Source: Chloroflexota bacterium
GTDB lineage: Bacteria; Chloroflexota; Anaerolineae; Anaerolineales; Villigracilaceae
NCBI GenBank assembly: GCA_016866195.1
Contig: VGNF01000003.1
Coordinates: 1-43,727 of the forward strand
Length of the DNA stretch: 43,727 nucleotides
Reading direction: 5' to 3'
Shown: positions 7,517 through 18,320 of the stretch, piece after piece
Position numbering within the stretch: position 1 is the first letter of the stretch
Layout: every line of letters starts with the position of its first letter
Translations under genes and position numbers: made by a program
Notes under the pieces: generated by a model
The model's database searches: none
Told to the model about the DNA's origin: nothing
Seen by the model: only the letters and a program-made list of their open reading frames with translations

Positions 7517-9580
7517 GTGAACAGACTCCATTCCATATTTAAGCAACTCACTTTCACCGAGAAAAGTGCACCGCTGGGTTTCTTCATCCTGTGCCTGCTT
7601 GGGTATGGTCTGATGATTCCCAGCCTCGGATTTTACATGGACGACTGGCCTTATGTGTTTTATGCCTTCAACAAGGGTATCCCCAGCCTGAAGGAGATGC
7701 TGATCTACGACAGCCGGCCGAACGCGGCCTGGTTGTACATGCTGGCTTTTCAAGTCTTGGGGTTCCGACCATTAACCTGGCATATTTGGGCTTTGATCAT
7801 GCACTGGGGTACCATGGTCATATTCTGGCTGGTGATGCGCGAAATGTGGCCGGAACGCAGGAGAGAGGGGGTGATTGTCGCTGGTTTATTCGGTGTGTAT
7901 CCCTTCTTCATGCTTCAACCGTTCGCTGTTGGATCCACTCATCACTGGTTCGGATTTCTGGGATTCAATCTTTCCCTCTACCTGATGATCAGGGCGTATC
8001 GTACAACCGGCATCCGAATGGTTCTGCTTACACTAACGGCGCTGGTTATCGAGGCGGCGCATCTCTTTACAAGTGAGTATTTTGCCGGCCTGGAGCTGAT
8101 CCGCCCGGTGCTGCTTTGGATTCTCGCAGCCCGCACCTTGCGGAATTTTTCCGCGACCATGACCCAGGTCTTGCTGCGTTGGATACCTTTTTTGATCCTT
8201 CTGACGATATTTGCGTACTGGCGAGCGGCAATCTACGAAAATCCTGAGGAGATCACAAGAAATACGCCCGTAGTGGTTGAACAACTGCTGGAGGAACCAT
8301 GGAACGCAGTGACTTTTCTTTCCAATGCCGCCCTTAAGGATGGACTTTCAGTGTTGACGATCGGCTGGCAGAAGGCCACGGATGTGGAAACATTAAATCT
8401 TGGATCCTCCTTCGTCCTGTTCCGCATCGGCATCGTTGGAATCACGTTTCTGCTGTCGTGGATTTATTTGTCCAATTATCAGTCCTTCGAGACCGCTGCG
8501 CGGGATGGGTGGAGATATGGAAGCCCTGCGCTGGCATTCTTCGCGCTCCTCACAGGGGGACTACCGGTCTGGTTAATCGGTCGAACTATCCTCGAGAGCA
8601 AAAATCTTCTGTCCGCCTCACGCTTCGGAATACCCGCGACCTTCGGCGCCGCGCTGACGATCTTTCTGCTCGCGGATTGGATCGTCACCGAAAGGAATCG
8701 GAGATTGTTGCTGTATTCGATCCTTATTGCGCTTTCTGTGAACTTTCACCTCGATAATGCGAAAGGTTTTCAATACTCGTGGGAAAAACAGGTTCGTTTT
8801 GCCAAAGAATTGCTGTGGAGGGCGCCACAGATCGAAGCAGGCACTGCCTTGTTCACGGATGAGGAAATCCTGGGAGTAATGGGAGAGTATGCCGTTTCCT
8901 TTTCCATCATCACAACCTATCAGCCGGGGGATATTGATTCCCCACCATATTGGTATTTCCCCTTCTATTACACCTACCCAAATCTGGATGAACTGCTCAT
9001 GGGTACACCGTTGGAATATCGCAAATTGACAATGAATTTTAAAGGGGACAGCCGGAACATGCTCGTGCTTTCATTCAACCCCGAAATGAAGCGATGCTTG
9101 TGGGTCCTACAGCCGCAGGATGTCCGCCTGAGGCTGGTAAGCGACGATATGCGGAAATTAAGCCAGGGATCTCGAATCGAGCGCATCATTTCAGCCGAGG
9201 GCGTCGAACCATCCCTGCCAGAACCAATCTATGGGAAAACTGAAAACCAGGGTTGGTGCTACTATTTCGAAAAGGCGGACCTTGCCCGACAATATGGTCA
9301 ATGGGACGAGATTGCGCGGTTGTGGGAGGAGTCCCAAGCTATTGGCGAGCGGGCGGATAACGGCTTCGAGTACATCCCCTTCATCGAAGGGTTCGGACAT
9401 CTGGGGGACTGGGAACAGGTGAATTCGCTTACCCGAACAGCAAACCGGATCACGTCCGGATTGGAACCAAGTTTGTGTTCCGCGTTGGATAGATTATTAA
9501 TTTCCACACCTGCGGACATTCAAAGAGACGAGACGATCAATGAATTGAACGCTCATCTCGTCTGCGATTCCCTCCGCTAA
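7517..9580 (+). CDS. Multi-spanning membrane protein, GT-C-like
   Basis: The 687-residue protein has a membrane helix at about 19-37 followed by D42-D43 in FYMDDWPY, like the acidic first-loop site of PMT-type GT-C enzymes, then about ten hydrophobic segments to residue 400. The C-terminal 280 residues are soluble, with no motif I recognise. The start taken here is GTG 7517; there is no clear ribosome site and no better in-frame start before the first helix, so translation may be coupled to the upstream gene. A role in building cell-surface glycan is inferred from topology, the acidic motif and the neighbour. It could instead be a membrane protein without transferase activity. Confidence 0.65.
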   Translation: MNRLHSIFKQLTFTEKSAPLGFFILCLLGYGLMIPSLGFYMDDWPYVFYAFNKGIPSLKEMLIYDSRPNAAWLYMLAFQVLGFRPLTWHIWALIMHWGTMVIFWLVMREMWPERRREGVIVAGLFGVYPFFMLQPFAVGSTHHWFGFLGFNLSLYLMIRAYRTTGIRMVLLTLTALVIEAAHLFTSEYFAGLELIRPVLLWILAARTLRNFSATMTQVLLRWIPFLILLTIFAYWRAAIYENPEEITRNTPVVVEQLLEEPWNAVTFLSNAALKDGLSVLTIGWQKATDVETLNLGSSFVLFRIGIVGITFLLSWIYLSNYQSFETAARDGWRYGSPALAFFALLTGGLPVWLIGRTILESKNLLSASRFGIPATFGAALTIFLLADWIVTERNRRLLLYSILIALSVNFHLDNAKGFQYSWEKQVRFAKELLWRAPQIEAGTALFTDEEILGVMGEYAVSFSIITTYQPGDIDSPPYWYFPFYYTYPNLDELLMGTPLEYRKLTMNFKGDSRNMLVLSFNPEMKRCLWVLQPQDVRLRLVSDDMRKLSQGSRIERIISAEGVEPSLPEPIYGKTENQGWCYYFEKADLARQYGQWDEIARLWEESQAIGERADNGFEYIPFIEGFGHLGDWEQVNSLTRTANRITSGLEPSLCSALDRLLISTPADIQRDETINELNAHLVCDSLR

Positions 9581-9742
9581 ATAATCGTCATCCTCAGCGC
9601 AGGCTTCACCAATTCTTTCGTCGGGTCTAAATCAACTGAGCACGGAAAGAACCTGACCAAGGCAGGCAAGTCATCCACCATAAGATTTACCAGCCTCCCA
9701 GCGGGAGTGGTGGACTGATCTCTTGCAAATACACCAACAAGT

Positions 9743-12700
9743 TTATCCCTTCCCGATCGTGGGTCCCCGGTTTTGATGTCTGATGAGTTCCAGCACATCC
9801 AACAATTTCGTCCTCCAGGACTCCTCATTTGACAGAATAATCCGATATGCGGATTTCCCTCCTCGTATCCCATTGCCAAGATCCGGCAACCGCTTCGCCT
9901 CGGGCCCTTTTGCGGAGCCCGGATACTTGAGCACGATCTGCCCGGCCTCCCAGCTGACCGAGGAGAGACCGGCACTTTCTGCCCGGAGCTTGACCCGCAT
10001 TTGATAGAGAAGGTTTTGGAGCATCTCCGGCATCGGTCCGAAACGATCGCGAAATTCGGATCCGAGCGCATCCAGTTCCGATTCATCCCGCAAATCAGCG
10101 ATGCGCCGGTAGAGCCGAAGGCGCAGGTCCAAATCTGCGATGTAATCGGAAGGGATTCCAACCGCCAGCGGCAAATCCACATTCACCGGCATGGAGATGG
10201 GCAGGTTGAAACTCCCCAGGCCGCGTTCCAGAGAAGAAGACTCAACACTTAATTGCTGGCCAGCCTGCCGCCTCAAACGACGGATTGCGTCTGCCAGCAT
10301 TCTCGTGTACAGGTGAAATCCCACAGATTGGATGAACCCATGTTGACGCGTTCCCAGCAACTCCCCTGCCCCGCGGATCTCGAGATCGCGCATGGCAATT
10401 GAATAACCGGCGCCGAGTTGGGTGTTTTCCGCGATCACATCGAGTCGCTGCTGACCTTCGATCGTCGGAGTCAGCTTGCGATGACGAAAGAAATAGGCGT
10501 AGGCACGCATCGCACCGCGGCCGACCCGCCCGCGCAGTTGGTACAACTGGGCCAGGCCGAAGGTGTCCGCACGATCCACGATGAGCGTATTGGCGTTGGG
10601 GATGTCCAGACCCGATTCGATGATCGTTGTACACAGCAGCAGGTCGATTGCACCCGCGTTGAAATGATGCATGACATCCGCCAGTTGCTGTTCGGGCATC
10701 TGACCATGAGCGATATCCACGCGCGCTTCCGGCACCAACTTAATCAAATGTGCCTGCATTGCCTCAATCGTATTCACCCGATTATGAACGAAGAAGATTT
10801 GCCCTCCCCGTTCCAGTTCCCGCAACACCGCCTGTCGTACCAGGCGCGGTGAGTACGGTCCGACATGGGTAATGATCGGCAGACGTTCCTCAGGCGGTGT
10901 ATTCAAATTTGAAATATCCCGTACGCCGGTTAACGCCATGTAAAGGGTTCGAGGGATCGGTGTGGCGGTCAGGGTCAATACATCCACTTCCGTGCGCAAC
11001 TTCTTGAGATGTTCCTTGTGCGTGACGCCGAATCGCTGTTCCTCATCGATCACCACCAGTCCCAGGTCCTTGAATTGAACATCGGAGGAAATCAATCGAT
11101 GGGTTCCCACGACGATGTCCATCTCACCGGAGGATAATTTTCCCAAAATGTCCAGCTGCTCTCGAGCAGACCGAAAACGGGAGAGCATTTCAACCTTTAT
11201 GGGGAACGCGGCCAGTCGCTGCTGAAAGGTCTCATAATGCTGTTGGGCGAGCACAGTGGTTGGAACAAGCATGGCGACCTGTCTGCCGCTCATCACTGCC
11301 TTGAAGGCGGCACGCAGGGCAACTTCGGTCTTCCCATACCCGACATCCCCACAAAGCAGGCGATCCATCGGGCGGGCGCGTTCCATATCATGCTTGATAT
11401 CAATCAAAGCCCGTTTCTGGTCCTCGGTTTCGACGTACGGGAAACTGTCTTCAAGCTCCCTTTGCCACTGCGTATCGGGCTGAAAGGCATATCCCTCGAC
11501 AACCTGACGGTGGGCGTATAGATCCAGCAATTCCGCGGCAACTTTCTGAACGGCCTCTGTGACGCGCGTTTTTGTTTCGCTCCATGCCTGCCCCCCCAAA
11601 CGATCGAGCGAAGGAACTCCCCCTTCTGCACCGATGTAACGCGTCAATCGATCGGCTTGATGGACCGGCACATAGAGCATGTCCCCGCCATCATATTCGA
11701 CGGAAAGATATTCCCGCTCATGACCATCCAATTGCCTTCGGAAAAGACCCAGGAATTTCCCGATCCCATGATCGATGTGAACAACGTAATCCCCGGATAG
11801 CAAATCTGCATAAATCGATTCCGGCGTCTCGGCGGTTTGTTTTTGCCGAACTCGTAATTGGGGGCGCTCCCAGCCGAAGATCTCAGAGTCAGTGAGAAGG
11901 CGTGCCAGAATCCGGGAATCGGATTGAAGCGTGAATCCGGAGGATAAAGAAGCCTCGATAAAAGTCACATCTTCCTGATCCAGATCCGGAAATTGATCGC
12001 GCCACAATTCCCGCAGTCGAGGAGTCTGCCGCGAGGCGATCACGATGGGGATCGTTTCCTCGGAGATCGTTTCAAGATAATCCATGAACGGTTTCAATCT
12101 GCCCCCGAACCGTTCATCCTGCCCAAAGCAATTAGCCAACTCGCTTCCCGGACCTTGGATTGTGCCGTCCACTGCCTGCCCAAGGACAACGGTCAGAAAC
12201 TCATCCAAGGAATCAACCACTTCCGACCACGGGAGGTAAGGAACCGGAAAATCCGGAGCCAGAGTTCCTTCGGCGACGCTTTCGCTTCTGAACTTGACCG
12301 CCTGCTCCTCGATTTCATTAGCCATGGTTTCCAACAAGCCCTGATCATCCAGCAACACCAGGGTATCACGCGGCAAATAATCGATCAGGGAGCCCGGATG
12401 AGGATGCAACAACGGAATATGAAATTCTGTCAGCGGATCCTCGATCGCCTTCCCCCGCGGGAGAAGGTATTCCCTCGCCGGCACAATCAAAACGGATGAT
12501 ATCTTCTCGATTGTACGCTGGGTGACCGGGTCGAAAAGACGAATGGTTTCGATCTCATCACCAAAGAATTCCAGCCGCACTGGATGATTTCCTGTTATTG
12601 ACCAGACATCCAGCAAGCCGCCGCGATGGGAAAAATGCCCGGGCTCAAGGACCGTATTGACGCGCAAGTACCCGATGCGGGTCCATTCGCGGATCAATGT

Positions 12701-13186
12701 CTCTGGTTGATGGAACTGATTGACCGCCAGCTTCCTGCAGGCCCGCAAGTAGTCGCTGCGAGGAAGTGTGCGAGTCATCAGCGACCGCGCGGTCGTGATG
12801 ATCACCGGCGGCACCTTCAGCGCTTCTACAAAGGGAAGATGATAGGCTGCTAGAGCGGCAAGCGCAGCAAGTCTCGCCCGCCGGGTGGAATCGCCCCAGG
12901 CCGCCTCCTCATAGAACAGGGGGTTGGGTTCTGCAAACAGCAGGCAGGAGGAATTCAACCATACCTCCAACTCATCCATCAAGGACATGGCATGATCCGA
13001 CCGGTCGGTCACGAGCAGGATCGGCCGGGACAGATCCCGATGGATGGATGCGAGCACAGGCAGCCGGGCTGCGCGCGGCAGCCCCATTCCGCGAATGGGT
13101 TTACCAGTCCGGATCTCCTCCAGCAGGTCTTCGTAGGGAGGCAGGTTTTTTAGGAGCGTTAGCAGGGTATCAAGCAGCACGTTCAA
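9743..13186 (-). CDS. mfd: Transcription-repair coupling factor Mfd
   Basis: The 1147-residue protein has the full Mfd layout: an N-terminal UvrB-homology module (about 20-330), an RNA-polymerase-interacting CarD-like domain (about 460-520, beginning [13 protein letters not shown]), a RecG-like translocase with Walker [10 protein letters not shown] near residue 612 and DEEQRFG near 712, and a C-terminal TRCF domain. Mfd displaces RNA polymerase stalled at lesions and recruits UvrA. The reading frame starts at TTG 13186, 9 bases after the pth stop, with no strong ribosome site, so the start is uncertain and translational coupling to pth is likely. It ends the minus-strand group of surface protein, pth and mfd. 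After its stop a different frame stays open to 9577, which I do not call a gene. Confidence 0.97.
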   Translation of the reverse strand: MNVLLDTLLTLLKNLPPYEDLLEEIRTGKPIRGMGLPRAARLPVLASIHRDLSRPILLVTDRSDHAMSLMDELEVWLNSSCLLFAEPNPLFYEEAAWGDSTRRARLAALAALAAYHLPFVEALKVPPVIITTARSLMTRTLPRSDYLRACRKLAVNQFHQPETLIREWTRIGYLRVNTVLEPGHFSHRGGLLDVWSITGNHPVRLEFFGDEIETIRLFDPVTQRTIEKISSVLIVPAREYLLPRGKAIEDPLTEFHIPLLHPHPGSLIDYLPRDTLVLLDDQGLLETMANEIEEQAVKFRSESVAEGTLAPDFPVPYLPWSEVVDSLDEFLTVVLGQAVDGTIQGPGSELANCFGQDERFGGRLKPFMDYLETISEETIPIVIASRQTPRLRELWRDQFPDLDQEDVTFIEASLSSGFTLQSDSRILARLLTDSEIFGWERPQLRVRQKQTAETPESIYADLLSGDYVVHIDHGIGKFLGLFRRQLDGHEREYLSVEYDGGDMLYVPVHQADRLTRYIGAEGGVPSLDRLGGQAWSETKTRVTEAVQKVAAELLDLYAHRQVVEGYAFQPDTQWQRELEDSFPYVETEDQKRALIDIKHDMERARPMDRLLCGDVGYGKTEVALRAAFKAVMSGRQVAMLVPTTVLAQQHYETFQQRLAAFPIKVEMLSRFRSAREQLDILGKLSSGEMDIVVGTHRLISSDVQFKDLGLVVIDEEQRFGVTHKEHLKKLRTEVDVLTLTATPIPRTLYMALTGVRDISNLNTPPEERLPIITHVGPYSPRLVRQAVLRELERGGQIFFVHNRVNTIEAMQAHLIKLVPEARVDIAHGQMPEQQLADVMHHFNAGAIDLLLCTTIIESGLDIPNANTLIVDRADTFGLAQLYQLRGRVGRGAMRAYAYFFRHRKLTPTIEGQQRLDVIAENTQLGAGYSIAMRDLEIRGAGELLGTRQHGFIQSVGFHLYTRMLADAIRRLRRQAGQQLSVESSSLERGLGSFNLPISMPVNVDLPLAVGIPSDYIADLDLRLRLYRRIADLRDESELDALGSEFRDRFGPMPEMLQNLLYQMRVKLRAESAGLSSVSWEAGQIVLKYPGSAKGPEAKRLPDLGNGIRGGKSAYRIILSNEESWRTKLLDVLELIRHQNRGPTIGKG

Positions 13187-13195
13187 ACCAGAGAT

Positions 13196-13792
13196 CTATT
13201 CACTATCCTGTGAATAGTCCTTGTTGTGTTTATTCATGGCTGCATTCAAACCGTTTAACACGAATTCGAGGGCAGCTTCTCCCGCGTGATCCAAGATAAC
13301 CGGCAGGAACTCTTCTTGCTCCCGGGAAAAATCCTGCAGGACGTAATCCTTGGGATCCATTCGCCCGGGAGGCCGGCCGATTCCCATGCGCAGACGCGGA
13401 AAATCCCTGGTCCCCAACCGCTCGATGGTTGATACCATGCCGCGTTGACCTCCCGGTCCCCCACCGGGACGGATGCGCAAGGATCCGAACGGAAGGTCCA
13501 AATCATCGTGGGCTACCAGCAGGTGTTCAAAAGGGATCTTGTAAAAATGCAATAATCCCTGAACCGCGCCTCCGGAAAGGTTCATGTAGGTCTGTGGTTT
13601 GGCCAGAAAGAGCCGGCGACCTTCAACCTCGGTCTTGATGACCAGGGATTTAGATTGCAATTTCATGCCTCCGGCATTCAGGCGTACACACAGCCTGTCA
13701 ATCAACCTAAATCCAATGTTATGGCGGGAATTGCGATATTCGCGTCCGGGATTTCCAAGACCGATCAGTAGGTAGGAATTCTCAATAGACAT
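13196..13792 (-). CDS. pth: Peptidyl-tRNA hydrolase
   Basis: The 198-residue protein carries the bacterial Pth signature: GLGNPGREY with N14, RHNIGF with the catalytic H24, and the VAHDDLDLPFG loop carrying the catalytic-pair Asp near residue 95. Pth cleaves peptides from tRNA dropped by stalled ribosomes and so recycles tRNA in the cytoplasm. Length is normal for the family. The gene starts 3 bases after the stop of the upstream membrane protein gene and ends 9 bases before mfd, so it is in the middle of a three-gene minus-strand unit. Confidence 0.97.
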   Translation of the reverse strand: MSIENSYLLIGLGNPGREYRNSRHNIGFRLIDRLCVRLNAGGMKLQSKSLVIKTEVEGRRLFLAKPQTYMNLSGGAVQGLLHFYKIPFEHLLVAHDDLDLPFGSLRIRPGGGPGGQRGMVSTIERLGTRDFPRLRMGIGRPPGRMDPKDYVLQDFSREQEEFLPVILDHAGEAALEFVLNGLNAAMNKHNKDYSQDSE

Positions 13793-13795
13793 GGT

Positions 13796-14395
13796 CTAGT
13801 CTTTTCGCATGCGAACGATCCAGGCCGCAAGCAGGAAAATTCCCAAGGCGATCATCGCCCCTCTCCCAAATGTACGATAGACCTCGATCGTGGTTAAGGA
13901 AGCAGAGTTGTCCGGCAAAGGGGTAGCAAGCTCAAGCATTCGAGTTGGCGTGGGAACCGGAGTGGGAGCGGCGCTCGAATTTACGACTGCCAGGGTTGGA
14001 GTTAATTCCGTAGGCGTGGGTTCAACGGGTTGGTCGTTACGAATTTTCAGCCCCTCCACCAGAATGACTTGAACCGAACCATCCTTCAGCAGTACGCGCA
14101 TTCGAAGGTTGTAATCCCCATCGGTCACTGCGGACGTATCCCAAACGGCCAGCACAGCCGCTTCGGAGGGTTGGGTCAACGATTGAATCACATACCACGT
14201 ATCTGTTGGATTTACCGAATACCCAAACCCCAATTCCGCAGAGACGAACTCCGGGACGTTGACCGTACCGATGATCTCCACCTGGCCGCGCAAAGTCGCA
14301 CCGGGCCGGGGGGAGGTGATCCCGATGGAGGTTGACTGCCAGAGGAGAATGAGCACGAACAAGTTTTGAAGCACGGCAACTTTTAAGTTTAACAT
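13796..14395 (-). CDS. Membrane-anchored surface protein with Ig-like domain and Pro/Thr linker
   Basis: The 199-residue protein starts with a signal peptide (about 1-24), followed by a beta-rich domain of about 100 residues (ITSPRPGATLRGQVEIIGT, and DTSAVTDGDYNLRMRV near 90-105), as in Ig-like extracellular domains of the 'dYnLRl' type. Next comes a Pro/Thr/Ala-rich linker (about 127-160) and one C-terminal membrane helix (about 177-192) ending in RMRKD, a positive-inside anchor. It is therefore probably displayed outside the membrane. It is the first gene of the unit with pth and mfd, 3 bases before pth; a shared function is not implied. Its ligand is unknown. Confidence 0.72.
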   Translation of the reverse strand: MLNLKVAVLQNLFVLILLWQSTSIGITSPRPGATLRGQVEIIGTVNVPEFVSAELGFGYSVNPTDTWYVIQSLTQPSEAAVLAVWDTSAVTDGDYNLRMRVLLKDGSVQVILVEGLKIRNDQPVEPTPTELTPTLAVVNSSAAPTPVPTPTRMLELATPLPDNSASLTTIEVYRTFGRGAMIALGIFLLAAWIVRMRKD

Positions 14396-14471
14396 GAAGA
14401 AAGGGGAGGGTCAAATTTTCTCCTTACCCATCATTCCAATCTGGGACACAATTCTCGAATCATTCGTTTTC

Positions 14472-14480
14472 TGGTAAACT
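14472..14480 (+). promoter_or_regulatory. Possible extended -10 promoter of the roadblock gene
   Basis: TGGTAAACT has the TGn extension plus a near-consensus -10 hexamer, about 60 bases before the start of the roadblock gene. No convincing -35 is seen. A 9-bp hairpin with one G-U pair (14503-14511 with 14515-14523) lies just before the AGGAG ribosome site at 14524 and might modulate initiation. Confidence 0.4.
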
Positions 14481-14536
14481 CTTGATGGCACTTGAATCAG
14501 CGGGGCGAACCCGCGGTTTGCCCAGGAGATTTTGAA

Positions 14537-14911
14537 ATGACCAAATCCCGCTCGGATCAGATGGTGGAACGCTTGCGCAACATGCAGGCCTCCGCTCCCG
14601 ACATCGAAGCCTCCGCAGTGGTTTCGGTCGACGGGCTGATCATGGCTTCTGCGCTTCAACAGGGCGTGGAGGAGGATCGCGTTTCGGCCATGTCCGCCGC
14701 CATGCTTTCACTGGGCGAGCGCATTTCCGGCGAACTCGGCCGCGGTGGCCTCGAACAGGTATATATCAAGGGCGACCGGGGCGCGATCGTACTGACCTCC
14801 ATCGGTGAAGAAGCGGTGCTCACAGCCATGGCCAGGCAGGAAGCCAAACTTGGCATGATCTTCCTTGAAATGCGGCGGGCTGCCGAAGATCTGGTGAAAC
14901 TCGTCGGATGA
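14537..14911 (+). CDS. Roadblock/LC7-domain protein
   Basis: The start is the ATG at 14537, 8 bases after an AGGAG site; an upstream in-frame ATG at 14492 would add 15 residues unlike the family. The 124-residue protein is a single roadblock/LC7 fold: IEASAVVSVDGLIMASAL (about 21-38), a helix rich in Ala/Ser/Met, VYIKGDRGAIVLTSIG and a final helix. In bacteria such proteins, for example MglB, act as partners or activators of small Ras-like GTPases and in signalling. No GTPase gene is next to it here; terminators on its right make it a single-gene unit. The exact role is unknown. Confidence 0.85.
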   Translation: MTKSRSDQMVERLRNMQASAPDIEASAVVSVDGLIMASALQQGVEEDRVSAMSAAMLSLGERISGELGRGGLEQVYIKGDRGAIVLTSIGEEAVLTAMARQEAKLGMIFLEMRRAAEDLVKLVG

Positions 14912-14949
14912 GCCGGATCGATTTTCAAACCAATAGACTAACAACCCCG

Positions 14950-14979
14950 AATGGGGAGGGCTTAACCGCCCTCCCCATT
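14950..14979 (+). terminator. Intrinsic terminator after the roadblock gene
   Basis: A perfect 12-bp stem (AATGGGGAGGGC, 14950-14961, with its complement at 14968-14979) and a 6-base loop are followed by a C/T-rich run. It lies 38 bases after the stop codon and about 50 bases before the pyrG start. Confidence 0.85.
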
Positions 14980-15028
14980 CTCTTTATCCATCGCATTATT
15001 TCCAGCGGATATTCACAGTGAGGTGACC

Positions 15029-16639
15029 ATGTCCACCAAGTATGTATTCTTCACCGGGGGTGTCGTTTCCTCGGTCGGGAAAGGGGTGACCGCTGCAGCC
15101 ATTGGCCTGCTGCTGAAGGAACGCGGTTTTAAGGTCGCGGTACAAAAACTCGACCCGTACATCAATGTCGATCCGGGCACCATGTCTCCCTACCAGCATG
15201 GGGAAGTGTACGTGCTGGATGACGGCGCTGAAACCGACCTGGATCTAGGTCACTATGAACGGTTTATCGACATCCGACTAAGTCGCGTCTCCAACTTCAC
15301 CACAGGACAGGTATACGCAGAGATCATCGCCAATGAGCGCCGCGGGGATTACCTGGGCGGAACCATCCAAGTCATTCCGCACATCACCAACGAAATCAAA
15401 CGGCGCATCGGTTTGGTCGCCAAGGAAACCGGGGCTGAAATCGTGCTGCTCGAGGTGGGCGGAACGGTGGGTGATATTGAATCCCAACCCTTCCTCGAAG
15501 CCCTGCGCCAGCTGCGGAATGAAGTAGGCCGGGAGAACTGCCTGTTCGTACATGTCACCTGGCTGCCCACCATCGGTGCCACCGGTGAAATCAAGACGAA
15601 ACCAACACAACATTCGGTTGCCGCCTTAAGGTCCATCGGTATCTCACCGAATATGATTATCGCACGCGCCGATCTGCCCATCGACCAAAGTCTATGTGAA
15701 AAGATCGCCCTGTTCTGCGACGTTGAAAGGGATGCGGTTATCCCCATGACCACCACGGACGTGCTCTATGAAGTGCCGTTGCTGCTTGAAAAACTCGGCG
15801 TCGGTGATTGGGTGACCGACAAGCTCGCTTTGAAAGCAACCCGCAAACCAAACATGCGCCCCTGGAAAAAATTGGTGGAGGAGGTGAGAGCCTCCAAACC
15901 CGCAGTGAAGATCGCGCTGGTCGGGAAATACGTGGAACTGCAGGATGCCTATATGTCCGTGCGCGAGGCGATCAAACACGCCGCCATCGCCAACCATGTG
16001 GAGGCGGAAATTTGCTGGGTGCATGCGGCCGACCTGGAAAAAGACAAGGGTTGGGAAGTGGTGAAGCAGGCGAACGCCATCCTTGTTCCCGGCGGCTTCG
16101 GATCGCGCGGCATCGAGGGCAAGGTGCTGGCGGCCCGCTACGCGCGCGAATACAAGGTTCCCTATCTGGGATTGTGCCTGGGGATGCAGGTGATGTGCAT
16201 CGAATTTGCGCGTCATGTGCTTGGTCTGGAAGAGGCAAATTCCTCCGAGTTCGATCGGAGCACGGAACATCCGGTCATCGATCTCATGCTCGATCAACGC
16301 ACGATCTCCGACATGGGTGGAACGATGCGTCTCGGTTTGTATCCATGCACTCTACAAAAGGGGACGAAGACCGCCGCAGCCTACGGAGTTCCGCGAGTTG
16401 AGGAAAGACATCGCCATCGCTTCGAATTCAACAACACCTACCGGGATGAGTTCCATAAACACGGTATGCTGTTTTCGGGCATGTCCCCGGACGGCAAACT
16501 GGTCGAAATCGTAGAGTTGGCTGATCATCCCTATATGATCGCAAGTCAATTTCACCCGGAGTTTCTATCCCGCCCGATGAAACCGCATCCATTATTTGTC
16601 GGGTTGCTAGGGGCAGCTAAGGGAAAATCCGGGCACTAA
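15029..16639 (+). CDS. pyrG: CTP synthase
   Basis: The protein has 536 residues from the ATG at 15029 (AGGTGA ribosome site just upstream; a GTG two codons earlier is less likely). The N-terminal synthetase domain begins with YVFFTGGVVSSVGKG, the ATP-binding P loop. The C-terminal class I glutamine amidotransferase domain has the nucleophile Cys in GLCLGMQ and the HPE of the catalytic triad near the end (FHPEFLSRP). The enzyme aminates UTP to CTP with glutamine and ATP in the cytoplasm. Length and motifs are typical. It stands alone between the upstream terminator and the eno promoter region. Confidence 0.98.
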   Translation: MSTKYVFFTGGVVSSVGKGVTAAAIGLLLKERGFKVAVQKLDPYINVDPGTMSPYQHGEVYVLDDGAETDLDLGHYERFIDIRLSRVSNFTTGQVYAEIIANERRGDYLGGTIQVIPHITNEIKRRIGLVAKETGAEIVLLEVGGTVGDIESQPFLEALRQLRNEVGRENCLFVHVTWLPTIGATGEIKTKPTQHSVAALRSIGISPNMIIARADLPIDQSLCEKIALFCDVERDAVIPMTTTDVLYEVPLLLEKLGVGDWVTDKLALKATRKPNMRPWKKLVEEVRASKPAVKIALVGKYVELQDAYMSVREAIKHAAIANHVEAEICWVHAADLEKDKGWEVVKQANAILVPGGFGSRGIEGKVLAARYAREYKVPYLGLCLGMQVMCIEFARHVLGLEEANSSEFDRSTEHPVIDLMLDQRTISDMGGTMRLGLYPCTLQKGTKTAAAYGVPRVEERHRHRFEFNNTYRDEFHKHGMLFSGMSPDGKLVEIVELADHPYMIASQFHPEFLSRPMKPHPLFVGLLGAAKGKSGH

Positions 16640-16700
16640 TCGCGACCGACCAGGCGGCCTCCCTTCAGGCAGTGGCTGAAAGGATGGGCTGATTTCATTT

Positions 16701-16770
16701 ACCGTAGAGAACGCGGGGTTCGCGGAGCAGGACAAAAGGGCGTCTCTGCCTTCTTGGCGAACTCTGCGGT
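16701..16770. repeat. Degenerate palindromic intergenic repeat
   Basis: The 70-base element begins ACCGTAGAG and ends CTCTGCGGT, which are inverted copies with one mismatch. The interior has further CGCGGAG and TCTCTGCC, and the words 'GCGGGGTTCGCGGAG' and 'TTGGCGAACTCTGCGGTT' resemble the 'ctctgcg..ctctgcggtta' family of dispersed intergenic repeats known from several phyla. Only one copy is in the window, so its repeat status rests on recognition of the pattern. Confidence 0.45.
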
Positions 16771-16788
16771 TGGCTGAGAGGAAGACCC

Positions 16789-16802
16789 GTGACTTTTGTC
16801 AC
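16789..16802. promoter_or_regulatory. CRP/FNR-like operator upstream of eno
   Basis: GTGACTTTTGTCAC is a perfect dyad of the form GTGA-N6-TCAC, the core of CRP/FNR-family sites. Its centre (16795.5) is about 61.5 bases before the start site predicted from the -10 at 16845-16850, the usual spacing of class I activator sites. Confidence 0.45.
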
Positions 16803-16834
16803 TCTCTCCCTCCAAGATGAAAGGTTCATCCTGA

Positions 16835-18190
<1,356 letters not shown>

Positions 18191-18216
18191 ATCGTGGTAT
18201 TGGGGTGCGGTAGTAA

Positions 18217-18245
18217 ACACGGAGGCCGATGCCTCCGTGTTTTTT
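18217..18245 (+). terminator. Intrinsic terminator of eno
   Basis: A perfect 10-bp stem (ACACGGAGGC with GCCTCCGTGT, 18217-18226 and 18231-18240) with a CGAT loop is followed directly by TTTTT. Confidence 0.95.
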
Positions 18246-18263
18246 CGTGGAGGATTTGTTAAG

Positions 18264-18291
18264 TTGACAAATCTTCCAGGGTGGCTATAAT
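18264..18291 (+). promoter_or_regulatory. Consensus promoter of the ROK regulator gene
   Basis: TTGACA (18264-18269) and TATAAT (18286-18291) are both perfect and are 16 bases apart. The predicted start near 18298 gives a leader of about 23 bases before the ATG at 18321. Such a strong promoter on a regulator gene implies tight repression, and a dyad overlaps its start site. Confidence 0.9.
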
Positions 18292-18315
18292 TAGTTTGTT
18301 GGTGCAACATACTAA
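18291..18315. promoter_or_regulatory. Candidate autoregulatory operator of the ROK repressor
   Basis: TTAGTTTGTTG (18291-18301) and CAACATACTAA (18305-18315) are inverted copies matching at 10 of 11 positions around a GTG centre. The dyad begins at the last base of the -10 hexamer and covers the predicted start site, so a dimer bound here would block transcription. The regulator gene starts 5 bases beyond it. I see no equally good second copy upstream of the transporter genes. Confidence 0.75.
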
Positions 18316-18320
18316 CTCGG

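Noticed and set aside
9526-9563. An 8-bp inverted repeat (AGACGAGA and TCTCGTCT) at the end of the 7517-9580 gene, as a terminator.
   Set aside because: It lies inside the coding sequence with a 22-base loop and no T-tract after it.
9577-9742. A protein-like open frame after the mfd stop on the minus strand (about 55 codons, ending near 9577).
   Set aside because: It has no start codon outside mfd, no ribosome site and no recognised domain. Mfd is already full length, so I take the frame as chance or a remnant and do not call a gene.
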